Source of the DNA: Latrodectus hesperus
Lineage: Eukaryota; Arthropoda; Arachnida; Araneae; Theridiidae
Assembly: GCA_037975125.1 (NCBI GenBank)
Contig: CM075857.1
Span: forward strand, 95,040,214 to 95,104,213
Direction of reading: 5' to 3'
DNA length: 64,000 bases
Part shown: in pieces, positions 11,732 to 23,769 of the stretch
Layout of the letters: the number at the start of each line of letters is the position of its first letter
Numbering within the stretch: position 1 is the stretch's first letter
Notes under the pieces: model-generated
Seen by the model: only the letters and a program-made list of their open reading frames with translations
The model's database searches: none
What the model was told of the DNA's origin: nothing
Made by a program: the position numbers and the translations under genes

Positions 11732-11794
11732 ACAAGTTTAATTAAATAATTAACAATGTAATACAAATATTGTTAATTATTTGATTAAGCTTGT
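11732..11794. repeat. Imperfect ~27-bp inverted repeat (hairpin)
   Basis: Arm 11732-11758 (acaagtttaattaaataatt...) pairs with 11768-11794 with about three mismatches and a 9-nt loop. It is A/T-rich throughout. It could be a small MITE remnant or an RNA hairpin; the sequence does not decide. Confidence 0.65.
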
Positions 11795-11825
11795 ATTTCA
11801 AGGTATTTCTGAGTCATACATGTTG

Positions 11826-12170
11826 GTTCGATGATAATAGTCTCGCTTTCTTATGTGATGAATCTGGGTTCAAATCCCGATGGAAAAACTTGGATATTGT
11901 ATGGTACTGAACTGGTTCTTAGAACAGTTTTAGATAGGGTGGACCAGGCTCTCGTGACCGTAAGTTCAATTCTCTCGCAGCTGATCCTCGTCAAGACAGC
12001 TCACAAAATGCTTACTTCTCCATACTGTACTGTGGACATTTGATTGGTGTAGCGTGGATATGGAGAGGAGCGTGCCAACCTCAGGTGTGACCTCGTCACC
12101 TGACCATGGTTCATAACTACGAGGCACTTGGTGATAAAAGAGTATTCCAAAAGCCGTTAAATTTACTTAC
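11826..12170 (+). mobile_element. tRNA-derived SINE-like repeat, family G
   Basis: The head carries a B-box-like segment (gggttcaaatcccga at 11867-11881). The body is GC-richer and includes gtgacctcgtcacctgaccatgg near 12088-12110. The later part resembles a stretch at 24.6-24.8 kb (gccagctcagaag...gacctcatca...aaatggcttt), which supports an interspersed family. Ends are not defined. The 70-codon open frame inside it is incidental. Confidence 0.5.
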
Positions 12171-12171
12171 T

Positions 12172-12455
12172 GTCCAGGGCTCGCTTGCACTGTATAACTA
12201 CACATGTCACTTAAGTTGTTTTCCACGCCATTTTAACACATCATTTTCTATGATATAAATCCACAAATTATCATGTCTAAAATAATTTCCAAGTTTTTCT
12301 AAGATTTTTCTGTATTTATCAATAGGTTGTGGAGTAAATTAAGAGTGTCATATGTACATGATATAAATTCTTTTGATTATATGTCATAGGTTTGCGATAG
12401 TCTTGTTGGTAAAGACACGATTCCCATATATTAGGTTAGGTTAGGTTTTTGAGAG
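12172..12455. other. Intergenic stretch with a short TTAGG run
   Basis: Unremarkable AT-rich sequence, except for three TTAGG units at 12431-12445 beside the family D insertion point. TTAGG is the common arthropod telomere unit, but three copies are too few to mean much. Confidence 0.5.
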
Positions 12456-12733
12456 AAGCCCGGTGTCTTAGTGGCAGCGTTTCACGCTCCCATGACACAG
12501 GTCCGAGGTTCGATCCTCGGGCTGGCCAAGGTTGATTCAGCCTTTCATCCTTTCAGTGGGTCGATTAACTGAGTACCAAGCATGCTTGGGAACGAAACAC
12601 TGGGGATCTTACGTTAGGCTGACCACCTAACTGGGACATATGCTTCGCACCCCAGGGCCCTCGGTCATGAAAGCAGTTATGGGCACTGTAGGCCTTGGCC
12701 CACATGGGCTGTCATGCCATGGAATTTAATTTT
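12456..12733 (+). mobile_element. tRNA-derived SINE, family D (copy 1)
   Basis: The head cccggtgtcttagtggcagcg leads to a B box (gaggttcgatcctcg at about 12504-12518). The body contains accaagcatgcttgggaac and gttaggctgaccacctaa and ends gccatggaatttaat. A 15-bp target-site duplication is visible: taggtttttgagaga before and tagggttttgagaga after. That defines the ends well and shows retroposition. Four more copies lie at 26.9, 38.2, 55.4 and 59.2 kb. Confidence 0.88.
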
Positions 12734-12744
12734 AGGGTTTTGAG

Positions 12745-13030
12745 AGACAGTTCCTAATCCCCATCTCGGCCACACAAAGCCAGCCAATCACTTCGTAATT
12801 TTGAATCCTATAAAGCAACGAGGTGTGCAGCTGAATTGACGCTCTTTTATTCGTTACACGCCACATTAGCAAAGATACATTGGATCTTAAGAAATGATTT
12901 CGGAACATGACTCCATGGATTACAGTCATTCAAGACTTTTCCCATTTTATTTTCATAGGATCTAATATAAATATCTTCGTTGGTGAGAATGCATTTTTGA
13001 ATGGAATGCGCCAACTCAAGCATTGACCAC
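12745..13030 (-). pseudogene. Possible LINE RNase H fragment
   Basis: Two overlapping minus-strand frames give LELAHSIQKCILTNEDIYI, then KVLNDCNPWSHVPKSFLKIQ. This order vaguely matches the RNase H region of LINE ORF2 (a helix, a short strand, then the SD-x-ALxxL type stretch). The expected catalytic Asp in the IYSDN motif is not present. This is a weak similarity by eye and may be wrong. Confidence 0.25.
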
Positions 13031-13419
13031 CCCACTTAAGCAGGATTACAAAATCAATAGACGTTCTATTGTTTGGATCACTAGAAATTAGAAATCGAAA
13101 ATGAACTCTTCAAAAAGGATGAACGAACCTAATTCACATAAATACTGTTTCTGTAGCTAATACTTTCTTTTCGTCATCAAAGAAGGGGAGCTTTTATTGA
13201 TTGTTCTTTATTCATTTATTTATTTTTCACAAATTTTGCCAGGTACTATTTATAGTCTAAAAAATATCCATTTACAGAGATCTACTGCGAAATAGAAACT
13301 TCATCTTTATATATAACAAAACTTATTTATCAACCTTAACAAAATAAGGCGCGAACTATTAATCCTATTACGAGTTTGATTGGTTTATTTGAGACTGCAC
13401 TTAGCTTTTTTTATTTTCG

Positions 13420-13870
13420 CTGAAAAGTGGGTGGGCAATGGAGTTTTCTTCTAAAAATTACAGTTCTTACTCTTCAAGAAAAGATAAAAGTATTTAGAAA
13501 ATTCCCTCCTGGAGGCAACAGGATTACGTTGGTTCCGGGAATAAAAAGGAGATTATTTTTTTCCCCTAACTTCTTCGAGGGGATGCTAGGGAAAGAGAGA
13601 TCCAAAACGAGATTAAAAGACTCCTTAGAGCGAAAATTATCGGGGCCATCCCTGCCAAAGATGCCTTTCCGGGCAAAGATCCAGCGTCTTATTTACTACC
13701 TCTTTTCCTCCAGGAAGTTGAGGGGATGGTCGTCTGCTGGTCATGGGATCTCCAACCCCAAGCTGCAGATTGCGGTGGTCGAAGTGTCCGATTAACGGGT
13801 GAAATAATGTTCTCAGGAACGATGTCAAAGAACGAGGGATAAGGACGATAAGAAAATAATAAAGAAGGAA
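13420..13870. other. GC-richer unique island with a 122-codon open frame
   Basis: The plus-strand frame 13427-13795 is rich in Lys, Arg and Pro (e.g. KFPPGGNRITLVPGIKRRLF) and has no domain I recognise. A pyrimidine-rich stretch ending in an AG (13405-13426) precedes it and could be a splice acceptor. That would make it a terminal exon, but such signals are common by chance. A conserved non-coding element is equally possible. Confidence 0.3.
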
Positions 13871-13874
13871 AGAC

Positions 13875-14545
13875 GACTAGCCTATCACAGCGATTTGACC
13901 TGAGCGCCTCGTTTGACGATGGAATTCCTTCATGAACTTGTCAACCCCTGATATGTCAGGAGATAAAATCATGGTTAAACATATTCCCCAAAATTTAATA
14001 AATTGTAGTGACCAAGCATAAGAATATAAATCTGTGGTATTTAATTTTGAATTTTTAATAACACAAGTAACTGAATATCTATTTGTCATCTGATTCTCTC
14101 ACTGAAATAGATACAAAGTCAATTGGAATTTAAAAAAAAACAATCACAGTATTTTATATTTGTACTAGTGTACCTAGATGGGGGATACTAGAACTACATA
14201 ACTTGCTATTGGTAGGATACAGTTAAAATGGAGTCATTACTTAATCTGGCATCATTTAAAAGAATACTTCTCATATAAAATTGTAGTTATAAGGTGATAA
14301 GTAAAAATTATTTTAAAAGTAAATAAATAAAAAAATACCTGAATGAAATAAATTAATGTTTCTCTCTATTTAATAATTCATTATGATATCTTCATAAAAT
14401 AGTAAATTAATTTCTATGTTTTATAATAAATTCGGATAGTTAATCTTTATTTTTTAAATAATAGTTTAATTTTTATTTAAGCAAATTTCATAAAAATTCG
14501 TTTAAAATGAGAAGAAAAAAAATTGTTTGATATATGTGTGTGTGT
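13875..14545. other. AT-rich intergenic stretch, nothing recognised
   Basis: Low GC with no repeat-family match. A short (TG)n run lies at about 14535-14546, next to the following microsatellite. Confidence 0.5.
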
Positions 14546-14660
<115 letters not shown>

Positions 14661-14728
14661 ATGCATTACCAGTTATAAAATTACAACAAAATAATTGAAC
14701 AATTAAGTAATTTAAAAGAAATTAAGAG

Positions 14729-15006
14729 CCGTCACCCAATTTGTCAAGTGGTCAGTGTGCCTGACTGCGGATAAGGAGGCCCTGGGTTCGAATCCCGGTT
14801 CGGGTATGGATGTACTTTCTCTCTCTATCTATCCTGTCTTTGTCCCTTCCTTGTATGAATGAGGTGTGAATGGTTGCTTACCCTATAAACGGATTCCTAT
14901 GGCAGGTGTGTACTGAAGAAGTCGGACTCCACGCCAAATATGGTTCAGTTGGAAAAGTGGAGCAGCGCACCCCATATTGCCAGCCTAGCTGGCACACGAC
15001 AACAAC
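14729..15006 (+). mobile_element. tRNA-derived SINE, family B1 (copy 1)
   Basis: The head has a B box (ggttcgaatcccgg at about 14785-14798) followed by gggtatggatgta and a CT-rich body. The centre is taccctataaacgg; the B1-specific end includes gttcagttggaaaagtggag and gccagcctagctggcac, with a CAA-type tail. Near-identical 14-15-bp duplications flank it (aaaagaaattaagag before, aaaagaaataagag after). Small open frames across it on both strands are incidental. Confidence 0.88.
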
Positions 15007-15021
15007 AAAAGAAATAAGAGG

Positions 15022-16025
15022 TTTTATTTTATTTTCATTTAAAATATTCTTTACAATCACAAATTCCTTTATTGCTGATTTACTTTGATAAAATTTCGAT
15101 TGAAACATCTCAATCACAATCATAGAAAACGAAATATGCATTTGAAAGAGATTTATCTATTATTCAAAAAAATAAATAACCTATCTCGTCACAATTCCCC
15201 CCTTCCTCTCAAAGCACAATTAGAATTTTCTTATAATTGAGTTTGTGACAGCATGAACGAATTTTGGATGCAAAACGAAATATCTCAATTATTAAAATAG
15301 TGAAGAAATAAACGAATTATAAGAAATTCTGTTCCCTAAAAATGGTATTTACATACAGAAACTCTCTTTTGATTGATTTGTTTACTATTTTCTTATTTAT
15401 CATTCTATTACTCATGATTATTCATTCGAATAATATTCTATTATGTTAAGCATGATGTGCAAGGGGAACAAATTTTGGTGTGTTAGAATGACATAACGCA
15501 ATTTATTTAATAAAAAATTAATAAAATAAAAAAATAATGTTTTTGACCCTTTAAAAACAGTGTTTGCATTCAGAAACTCTTTTGTTATTCATATTGGGTT
15601 CTATTTTTATTCAGAATTCTATAATTCTTTATTCGATTATTCACACATCCAATATATATCAGAATGTAAGAAAATTTTGGAGATAGAACAAAATATCATA
15701 ATTTATAAAAAAAAAATCAAACTAAGATTTTGTTCTGCGTTCTTAGTTATATTAATTCTGTTCACCGCAAAATGAACGAATTTCGGTGGCAGAAATAAAT
15801 ATTTCAATTATTAAAAAAAGAAAAAAGAAAAAAAAACCCTTCACAAGTATGACTCACCATAACATCTCTGCGAATGAATTTTCGATAAAAATGAAGTTCG
15901 ATTAGAAGGGGAAATACATTGTAATGAGATATTTCCATTATGTGTGTAATTTCAACACTAACGATTTAACAAAACAAATGCTGACACACCAACAAATTGC
16001 TTTTATAAAGAAGCCACAAAATTGC
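15022..16025. other. AT-rich intergenic stretch, nothing recognised
   Basis: A/T-rich with homopolymers. Two loosely similar segments (gaacgaattt near 15255 and 15774; tcagaaactct near 15355 and 15571) suggest an old direct duplication of about 215-520 bp spacing, but the match is weak. Confidence 0.4.
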
Positions 16026-16029
16026 CTAA

Positions 16030-16520
16030 TTATGAGTATTTGATCGTTTGAAACGGATGGTTTGTCGCCATTGGCACTGATACGGCTTCTTCCTCGCCTA
16101 AACCTTTTTCACGTGCCGACTTCGAAGACATGCAGAAAAATATTAATTTTTTTTGTGACACCCTCCCGCGTCTTCGGAGAAAGAACACCCAAGCGATGTC
16201 TTTTTTTGTTCGCGATCCCGTCGAGGTGTTCCATCCACCAGTGAGGTTAAATCATTAAGTGAATTTGATCATTAAGTGAACATGTAGTGTTTCATACGCT
16301 TGCAATTTCCTGTTGTGTCATCGTCTGAGTTTATCAACCGCGATTGGGGAGGGCAGCGCCAAAAAAATCGTGTGAGAACGGAAAAGAAGTATCCGATAAA
16401 TCGAGTAAATTATTTCCTCCTCAACATTTAATCCCTTCATCGAATCGAAATTTTATCCTCCAATGGCGGCGGAATAAAGATTGTTGTTAACTGGATGAGT
16501 GGCAACGTCCTAACTGATGA
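16030..16520. other. GC-richer unique island (possible conserved non-coding element)
   Basis: Contains distinct GC-rich words (tcaaccgcgattggggaggg at about 16334-16353, ccaatggcggcggaataaag at 16461-16480) in an otherwise AT-rich neighbourhood. Only a 60-codon frame is present, without motifs. It matches no other repeat here. Regulatory function is an inference from composition only. Confidence 0.35.
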
Positions 16521-16529
16521 CACGTGATA

Positions 16530-18585
16530 CAAAGGGAAAAAAATTATTTTTTTCTTTAAAAGAATTTTACAATTAAATATGAATGAAATGATATTTTTTA
16601 TCAGGTTTCAAGATAATTTGATATTCTTGTAACTGCTGCCAATTAGAATTTTTAAATAATCTATAAAAATATATTTATAAATCAAAACGATTTTATAAGG
16701 AATTGTGTGCGCTTTAGTTTAATTTATTTTTAATTCTTACTTATAGTAAAATTTAATTTTCAAATAAATCGTAAGAAATGTAAAATAATAAAAAAATTAA
16801 AATAATTTTTATCAAAAACGGGGAGCATTGAAACGTAATTTATTTTATATTTATAAAGAATTCTCATATTCATATTTATAATGAATATTTATAATGAAAA
16901 TAAATTTTCAAAAGATTTTTAAAAATGTAATTTGATAATAAAATTAAAAACAATCTTACTATTAGGAACTGTACTCTAAAATTTAATTTGTTTGTTATTC
17001 GCATTTACAAAGAACATTAATTTTTAGTGATTTATAAATTTATACGTTAATATTGGAAAAATAAAATGATTTTATTAGGAATAAAGAATTGAAATTTAAT
17101 TTCTATTTCGTATTCAAATATGTTGTAATCAGGAATTTTCAAATGATTTGTAGCAACACAAGCTGGTAATGAAAAAATTTAAGAGATTTAAAAGAATATA
17201 TTTAGAAATATATAAGAAGAAAACTCCATTTATTATTAATTTGTAACTAATGTTTGCAGTAAATTAGAAATTTCAACCGATTCGCAAGAATATAAGTTAA
17301 TGTTGAACAAACTAAAATGATTGGTAAATATTCCTGAATATAATTTACTAATTTTATTAACTTATTAATTTAGCATTCACATTGATTTTCAATTGGAATT
17401 TTGCAGCATTTTGTAAGAATGAAAATTGTAATAAAAATATTTAAGCAGTTAAAAAGGGTAATGAGCTCTAAGAATACATTTCTATTTTCATCATGACGTT
17501 TTTTTGGTGTGTTAGGTATCAAACTCGCGACCTATTGGATATGAGAATTACACATTTCCTATCTCGTTTGTCTCGGCTGTTTGCTGTTATATCATAAATT
17601 GCTTCTCAATAGTCTCTTTCTTTATTTGTATAACAGATATATACTTTATTATTTTCATACATAATTTATCACATTTGTAAGTTAATATTAGAATATTATG
17701 TTTCAGATTGTTTCTGATTTTTCTTCAATTCTTTAAATTCATTCCTAATTTGAAATGTCACTGCAAATTCAATTTCAAAATTTTAACAAAAATAACTTTA
17801 ATGCTAATAATAATAACTCAAAATAATTTGGCATGGTATTATTAAATGAAAATCTTTGGAAATAAAATTACAATAATTTTCATTGAAAACTAAAATGACT
17901 GAAATTCTTATCACTAATCTAAGCAATTTTTTCAACAAATTTTTTTAGAAAATTTTTTCAGATATATATGTTTATTATAATAGAAGAAAATTATCTGAAA
18001 CAAAAGTAATTAAGCACAAGTATGATATTCATAGTTTAGTGATTTAGTTTAAAAAAAATAACTCTAAGCTAAATACCAGCTTTTGGATTTAATAATTTTC
18101 CCTAACTTTTTTACCCTAATTTTGATAGAGTTTTTTTAATGTTAATTTTTGTTTAATTTACTGACACATAACATGATTATCATTTAAAAAAATATTCATG
18201 AATTTATGTTTTTATCTTTCTAATTAACGTCAGCAATATTATTTTGAAAAATAATTTCTGAGATGTGTTATTTATTTGACATGTAATTCACAGATTTTAT
18301 TTTAATTAAAAGATTTAATAATTTATTTCATAAAAATGCTTTTTAAAAATCATCGTCTGCATTACACACATGCCTTGAAATTATTTTTTACAGCCAACGA
18401 CATTTTATGGCTGCAGACGATAACATTTTACGTTCATTATTACTGTAATGCTCTAAAAAAACGAAATAAATCGCAATCAAAGCTAAATATAGATGAGAGT
18501 TTTTATTTCTATATAAATATAGTTCCATCGTTTGCTTCCTATAATTAAAACCCCCCTTAATCGGCCTCTCCATAAAATCATGAGC
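16530..18585. other. AT-rich intergenic stretch
   Basis: Two kilobases of A/T-rich sequence dominated by ATT/AAT words. One small GC-richer patch at about 17505-17570 includes a tRNA-like B-box complement (tcaaactcgcgacc), perhaps a SINE scrap. No coding or RNA features were seen. Confidence 0.5.
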
Positions 18586-18589
18586 AGAT

Positions 18590-18775
18590 TTATCTTATCG
18601 TTCAGCTCTTGTGCAGAATTGACAGCAAGAGAAGGAAACAGAATGACTTAGATATTATCGCTGCAATTTTCTTCCCTTTTTTTTATTCTCTTCCTCGTGC
18701 TTTCTTCTTCCGCCATAGAGCAATCATCATCATCATCACCACCTCCCCAGTAGGGCATTCCACATGTACCGTAAA
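18590..18775. other. Small GC-richer unique island
   Basis: Contains atttatcttatcgtt (a GATA-type site on the minus strand), a TC-rich tract and (ATC)n near 18722-18739. It is single-copy in the window. A weak candidate regulatory patch. Confidence 0.25.
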
Positions 18776-18956
18776 AGGATGAAGTGGTGTGTTGAAAATA
18801 GGAGATTTCATCCTCAGATGTTGTGTCAATCGTCTGCTAAGTTTGTCCTACTGGACGCAATTTTGGTTGAAGCTTTTTTTTATCTAGTATTAGTAGGATA
18901 TGTGAAAAAATATATATTCTCCAAAAAATTTATCTATAATGAAATGGAAAAGAATT

Positions 18957-19238
<282 letters not shown>

Positions 19239-19239
19239 C

Positions 19240-19700
19240 TTTTCCTTTAGCATTTTCTCTTCTGCTATTTATATTTTGGTAATTCTATTTAAGCTGCTTT
19301 CTCATATAAATATGCATGCAACTCTAGTCTATCGCCTCATCATAATTTCAAAGAAAAGAATAACTAATATTGTGTAATCAATATCAAATAAAACTGCAAA
19401 AACCTTGAAATCTAAAATTTAGTATTTTGGCATACCGTAGTATCTGAAAGAAAATTTTTTAAGTTAGTCTTAAAAAATTAGTTATAGATACTGCGGTTAT
19501 TGAAATCGAGCAACTACAAATAATTTTTTAAGATAGCCTTCAGAGCGAACTTTTAGTAAAGAATAAGAAATTCCCACTTATCAAAAGGAAAGAAATATAG
19601 AAAACTCCAATTAATCTATCTCAATCAAATGCATGTTGAAAGAAGAAATGCAATAACTATCACTCGTTATTAAATAGATGCAGGACTTGAATTGAAAGTC
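19240..19700. other. AT-rich intergenic stretch, nothing recognised
   Basis: Unique AT-rich sequence between the (TA)n block and the SINE cluster. Confidence 0.45.
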
Positions 19701-19710
19701 CTCAAATTTG

Positions 19711-20060
19711 AGCTCATGGTGACCTAATGTTAGAACGACGCTTTTTAGGGTATAAGATCCCGGGTTTGATTCCTGCCACTGCAGGTTAGTTATGTCTCGT
19801 TTTGGCCTTCTGTATGCACCTCTGTCTAGGTGGGTGTTCGAGAAATTTCCAGGTTTTCCCCCTTTGAATATTGCCGAACTGTCCACAAAACTTCTTCTCT
19901 GATACCAATTTATGCAATGGATATCAAAATGCCTTACAACGATGTTAGGCCGTCATGCTGTCCACAACGTGGTTTCAAAGTTCGATACCTGACCTCACTG
20001 AAGACCCTCACACTAAGGGAGAATACTCCCAGTGAATGTCCTTACCGGCACAAGTAAATG
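19711..20060 (+). mobile_element. tRNA-derived SINE, family F (copy 1)
   Basis: The head has a B-box segment gggtttgattcctg (19763-19776). The body carries acctctgtctaggtgggtgt and tttccaggttttcccccttt, and the 3' part ends near ccttaccggcacaag. The reverse-oriented copy at 20.71-20.92 kb and the copy at 45.05-45.34 kb share these words. Ends are approximate and no clean duplication was found. Open frames overlapping it are incidental. Confidence 0.65.
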
Positions 20061-20251
20061 CAGAAATGAAACATTCATTTCCTGTTGTTCAACGGTGTCT
20101 GGAATAGAACCAGAAACCATTTATTCCGAGGAGAGCATGATCCTATCACAGAGCTAAGAGAAGTCCCCATTTTGAGACTGCGTGGTGGACAGTCTAACTG
20201 CTGATAGCCCTTGTCAGGCATTTTAATAACTCCCGCGTAAATGTCCTTCCC

Positions 20252-20708
20252 GAGTAAAGTTTTTATTGAACCAGCGTACTTCCCTCCACCTAACCATGAG
20301 TTGGATTCTACTTATTACGTGGAAGCAGCCGGGTGGAGTCTTTATAATTTGAAGCAAAATCCAAGCAGAAGACCCCCAAAGGTATAATTTCACCGACCAC
20401 CCCCAGTTTCAACATGTCCCAGCCACCTTTAGTGAAAGCGACTTATCTTCGGTTAAGCCGGGATTCGATCTCACTACTTTCCGGCCGAGCTGGCAGCCGA
20501 ATGGTTAGCGCTCTTGCCTTCGGTTCAACAGTTCGTGGGTTCGAATCCCACCTTGGGCATGGATGTTTGTAATGGTTCGGATTCCACTTTAAACCGTAGG
20601 TCCCGGTCTAATTAGCCCTCGTGTGCAAAAAATGACCCTGTAGCGACAAGCAAACAAACACTACTTTCCGATTATGAGAACGATGCCTAACCAACCAGGC
20701 CACCTGGC
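20252..20708 (-). mobile_element. tRNA-derived SINE, family E (copy 1), split by a family C SINE
   Basis: On the minus strand the head is ccaggtggcctggttggttaggc. The B box is in the part 20454-20470 (gggattcgatctc on the plus strand reads inversely). The body includes cacctttagtgaa and cctaaccatgagttggattc. The sequence stops at 20483 and resumes at 20659 after the family C insertion, whose 12-bp duplication comes from this SINE. Other copies lie at 42.1 and 54.1 kb. Confidence 0.75.
20484..20658 (+). mobile_element. tRNA-derived SINE, family C (copy 1), nested in family E
   Basis: Starts gccgagctggcagccgaatg with a tRNA-like A box (tggttagcgctc). The B box gttcgtgggttcgaatccca lies at 20529-20548, then gggcatggatgttt, and the 3' end is gcgacaagcaaacaaa. 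The 12-bp sequence cactactttccg occurs at 20472-20483 and 20659-20670, a clean target-site duplication inside the family E SINE. Family C is therefore younger than this E copy. Confidence 0.92.
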
Positions 20709-20925
20709 CTCTCCAGCGTAAAGTGCCAACTCGTAGGATTTTTCGTAGATAGTGGACTGTATCCCTGTGTCGCAAGGGAGGAAACCCAGAAAACTCCCAA
20801 ACACCCACCCCGACAGAGGTACAAAAGGCAGAAGTGCAGCAACCAACTCCTGTTGTTCAACTGTGGTTGGAATCGAACCTGGGACCCTATGCTCTGAAAA
20901 GCCACTAAGCCACGAAGAGTTCCTC
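20709..20925 (-). mobile_element. tRNA-derived SINE, family F (copy 2)
   Basis: Reverse-oriented relative to copy 1. It carries gaaacccagaaaactcccaa, cacccaccccgacagaggta and the head complement ggaatcgaacctgggaccct, then aagccactaagccac. This copy gives the cleanest family F head: read on the minus strand it is a tRNA-like sequence with a standard B box (aggttcgattcc). Short open frames through it are incidental. Confidence 0.7.
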
Positions 20926-20929
20926 ATAT

Positions 20930-21857
20930 TTAGGGTCTTTGAAACGATTCTAACTTTCTCATTACTTTTTTGTTGAGCATTCAAGCTGTGCATTATGAAT
21001 GTTGAGCTCTGTGTTCCCTCCCTCTTTGAAACTTTGTCAAGTCTCATGCGATCTGGAAAGAAGAAGACTGCATGACAAGTAATTGTTCTTCAAATTGCGT
21101 TATATAAGTCTTAACGTGGAAATCTACATTAGATATGGAAATATGTAACAATATTCTAGAATTGTAACAAGCAGATCAAGTCTTCCAGATTAGAATCTCG
21201 AATCCAACAGGAAACATGCAATTATTTTTCTGAGAAAAATTGCAGTGTGCAAAAAAATGGACATATCTACTATTTGCTCAATTTCTTTTTAAAAAAAACA
21301 CAATTTTGTCACAGAAACAAAAAAAAAAGGTTTCATCTACAAATCAGTTAAAAATAAATCGAACGAGGTGTTGAATTTTGTTACTTACTTCATTATTTAA
21401 TAAATTTCATTGAAAGTTTCAGTGGATTCCTTATCGGCGGTGTATTGGAGAAAGCGTAAATTTGTACGCTGCAATAAAAAAATATTTCATTTTAAAGAAA
21501 ATAATAATAATCGTTATTTTAGAAATAATAATAAGTATCTTTATTTTCAAAAAAAAATGAGTGGGAATATGAAAAAAAAAGAAAAGAACAGCGGATGCCG
21601 TAAATATTTTTGTTCCGTAATTCTAATGGCAACACATAGACGACAATTTAACACACGGAACAAGGTACACTCCTCCTCTTTTATAGGAAGAGTGGCAGTA
21701 CGGATTGTCGTTAAACTTTAAAACACCGCAATTAGGAGTAACTTTAAGGGGCGTTCATGTCAGCCATAATAGGTTAAAATTAATTGCAAACGCTTTAATC
21801 AAAAGTTGATATTCAAATTTCACATTAAAAATAAACTGCGTTTAAAAGTATCCAAAG

Positions 21858-21860
<3 letters not shown>
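20930..21860. other. Intergenic stretch
   Basis: AT-rich, unique. A 103-codon plus-strand frame at 21410-21721 is rich in Lys, Asn and Phe with no motif and is likely chance. Confidence 0.45.

Positions 21861-21861
<1 letters not shown>

Positions 21862-21946
<85 letters not shown>
21862..21946. repeat. (TA)n microsatellite
   Basis: About 42 uninterrupted TA units. Confidence 0.96.
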
Positions 21947-21950
<4 letters not shown>

Positions 21951-22309
21951 TGCATTTTGATGGTTCGACAAATCCTATTATTCTAATGATTAGATAATTA
22001 AAAAACTCTGACCTTGAGAAATAAGCTGGATTCATTTCCTCCAAAATATCAGTTTACTAATTAAAGCCAAGAACTGCGCGGCCCCGCTTAGAAACCTCTG
22101 AGATATCAAATGAAATTGTGGTGAAAACAAAAAACACTTTCTTCCCCCCCCCTTTTTTAATTTAAGAATCTGCGATGTACAAAGCCAAAATATGAATATA
22201 TTTTCCGCTTCGCGTCCCTTAACATTAAAATTATATAACTTTCTGAAATTTTTTGATTTCCTTTATTTTTTATCGAACAACACATCTTTTAAGCTTCGTT
22301 TTACACTTA

Positions 22310-22381
22310 TGTGTGCGTGCGTGCGTGCGTGCGTGCGTGTGTGCGTGCGTGCGTGTGTGTGTATGTGTGCGTGTGTGTGTT
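22310..22381. repeat. (GTGC)n/(GT)n compound microsatellite
   Basis: Alternating gtgc and gt units (purine-pyrimidine alternation throughout). Such tracts can adopt left-handed DNA. The overlapping frame encodes only Cys-Val-Arg-Ala repeats. Confidence 0.93.
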
Positions 22382-22855
22382 TAGCATTCTCACAATGTTT
22401 CTCTGTCATGTATGTCGCATATATATATTAGTTGAAGCATTTAAACATGGGCTTATACGGACATGTTAAGCTCAATATAAAATATAATCAATATATTAGA
22501 TGGATTATTAAGGAATATGTTTGCATATATTCTTTTGTATATATGTGTTTTTTAAGACAGGTATGATCTTAAATCTTAACCCTGTGCAAATTTTCTTTTA
22601 TTTGATATTTATTGGGATAAAATTGGTTTGACTTTTCTAAATTTATTCTTTTCACTTTAGATTTAAATAAATCGTTTTGTTACTATGGTTTATTAATAAA
22701 GCTTTCATAATTTGATTAGAAGTAATAGTTTCATTTTACTTACTAGGTACAGTTTATGTGTTCTTAGATCACATTTTATTCATAAATTAATTTTACTGTA
22801 AAAATATCTTAGTTGTAGCCCATGGGATTTAAATTATAAATTTACTGATCAGTGA
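22382..22855. other. AT-rich intergenic stretch, nothing recognised
   Basis: Unique AT-rich sequence. The last 12 bases are the left target-site duplication of the next SINE. Confidence 0.45.
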
Positions 22856-23166
22856 GCCTCCAACTTGTCTAGTGGTCAGCATGCCTGACTGCGGATAAGG
22901 AGGTCCTGGGTTTGAATCTCGGTTTGAGCATGGATGTACTTTCTCTCTCTATCTATCCTGTCTTTGTTCTTTCCTTGTATGAATGAGGTGTGAATGGTTG
23001 CCTACCTTATAAACGGGTACCTATGGCATGTGTGTAGAGCAAAGTCGTACTTTCACCTTCATGGTGCTCTGATTAAAACGAAAGACGCTCTCAATTGACT
23101 TACATAGCCAAGGCATAGCGAGCTTGGCTTGTCCAAGTGTCATTAGTAACAACAACAACAACAACA
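22856..23166 (+). mobile_element. tRNA-derived SINE, family B2 (copy 1)
   Basis: Head and centre are the same as family B1 (cttgtctagtggtcag, a B box with gggtttgaatctcgg, gagcatggatgta, ccttataaacgggta). After gcatgtgtgta it switches to a different 3' end: agagcaaagtcgtactttca, then gcatagcgagcttggcttgt, ending in (CAA)n. The duplication actgatcagtgag before and actggtcagtgag after marks the insertion. Confidence 0.87.
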
Positions 23167-23229
23167 ACTGGTCAGTGAGGTCAAAAAATTTGGTGACCAC
23201 TGCTTAATCTAACCAATGCATGTCAATTT

Positions 23230-23400
23230 CTTTGAAGGCTTCAATTTCTTACGATGGTGTAGCTCTGTGTATAGATAAATGTCAGGTCTAGATTAACCTC
23301 ATCACTTGATCGTATTTCAGCACCCGAAGTAGGTATGGAACTCTCGAACTGTTGAATCTATGTGGTGTTATGAGTAGGAGCAAATCTTAATAACTTCACT
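23230..23400. repeat. Possible SINE fragment (family G-like)
   Basis: The words gatggtgtagctctgtg, taacctcatcacttgatcg and ggtatggaactctcgaactg recall the bodies at 12.08 kb and 24.7 kb. No head, tail or duplication is visible. Confidence 0.3.
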
Positions 23401-23769
23401 CATCACTTTATTAATCTTTATAAGAGATTAATTGATTATAATTTTAAATATTTATACTAAAATTAATTACAAATAATTATATTTTTATTAATGCTTAACT
23501 ATACTTGAATCGACTGTACATCATGTGTTGGTACACAAAAATTACATAATTTCTTTTCCTTAATGTAAACTGTAATCCAACAATTATTAAAATATGAACA
23601 TAAAAATTTAAGTAATTTTTAATATAGTCTGCTTTTGAATAATATAAATATAAAATTATAAAGAAAACGACTTGAAACTTCGAACTTAATCCTTACTGCC
23701 AAATCAGGGTGATTTCGAGATTTGTCAGGTGTCACTTAATAGCTGACAGGTGATTCTTAAATGCATGGA

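Noticed and set aside
12431..12445. Interstitial telomere (TTAGG)n
   Set aside because: Only three units; within chance and partly the target site of a SINE.
22192..22431. Cys-rich 79-codon frame, toxin-like at first sight
   Set aside because: The cysteines come from a (GTGC)n/(GT)n microsatellite; there is no signal peptide or cysteine framework.
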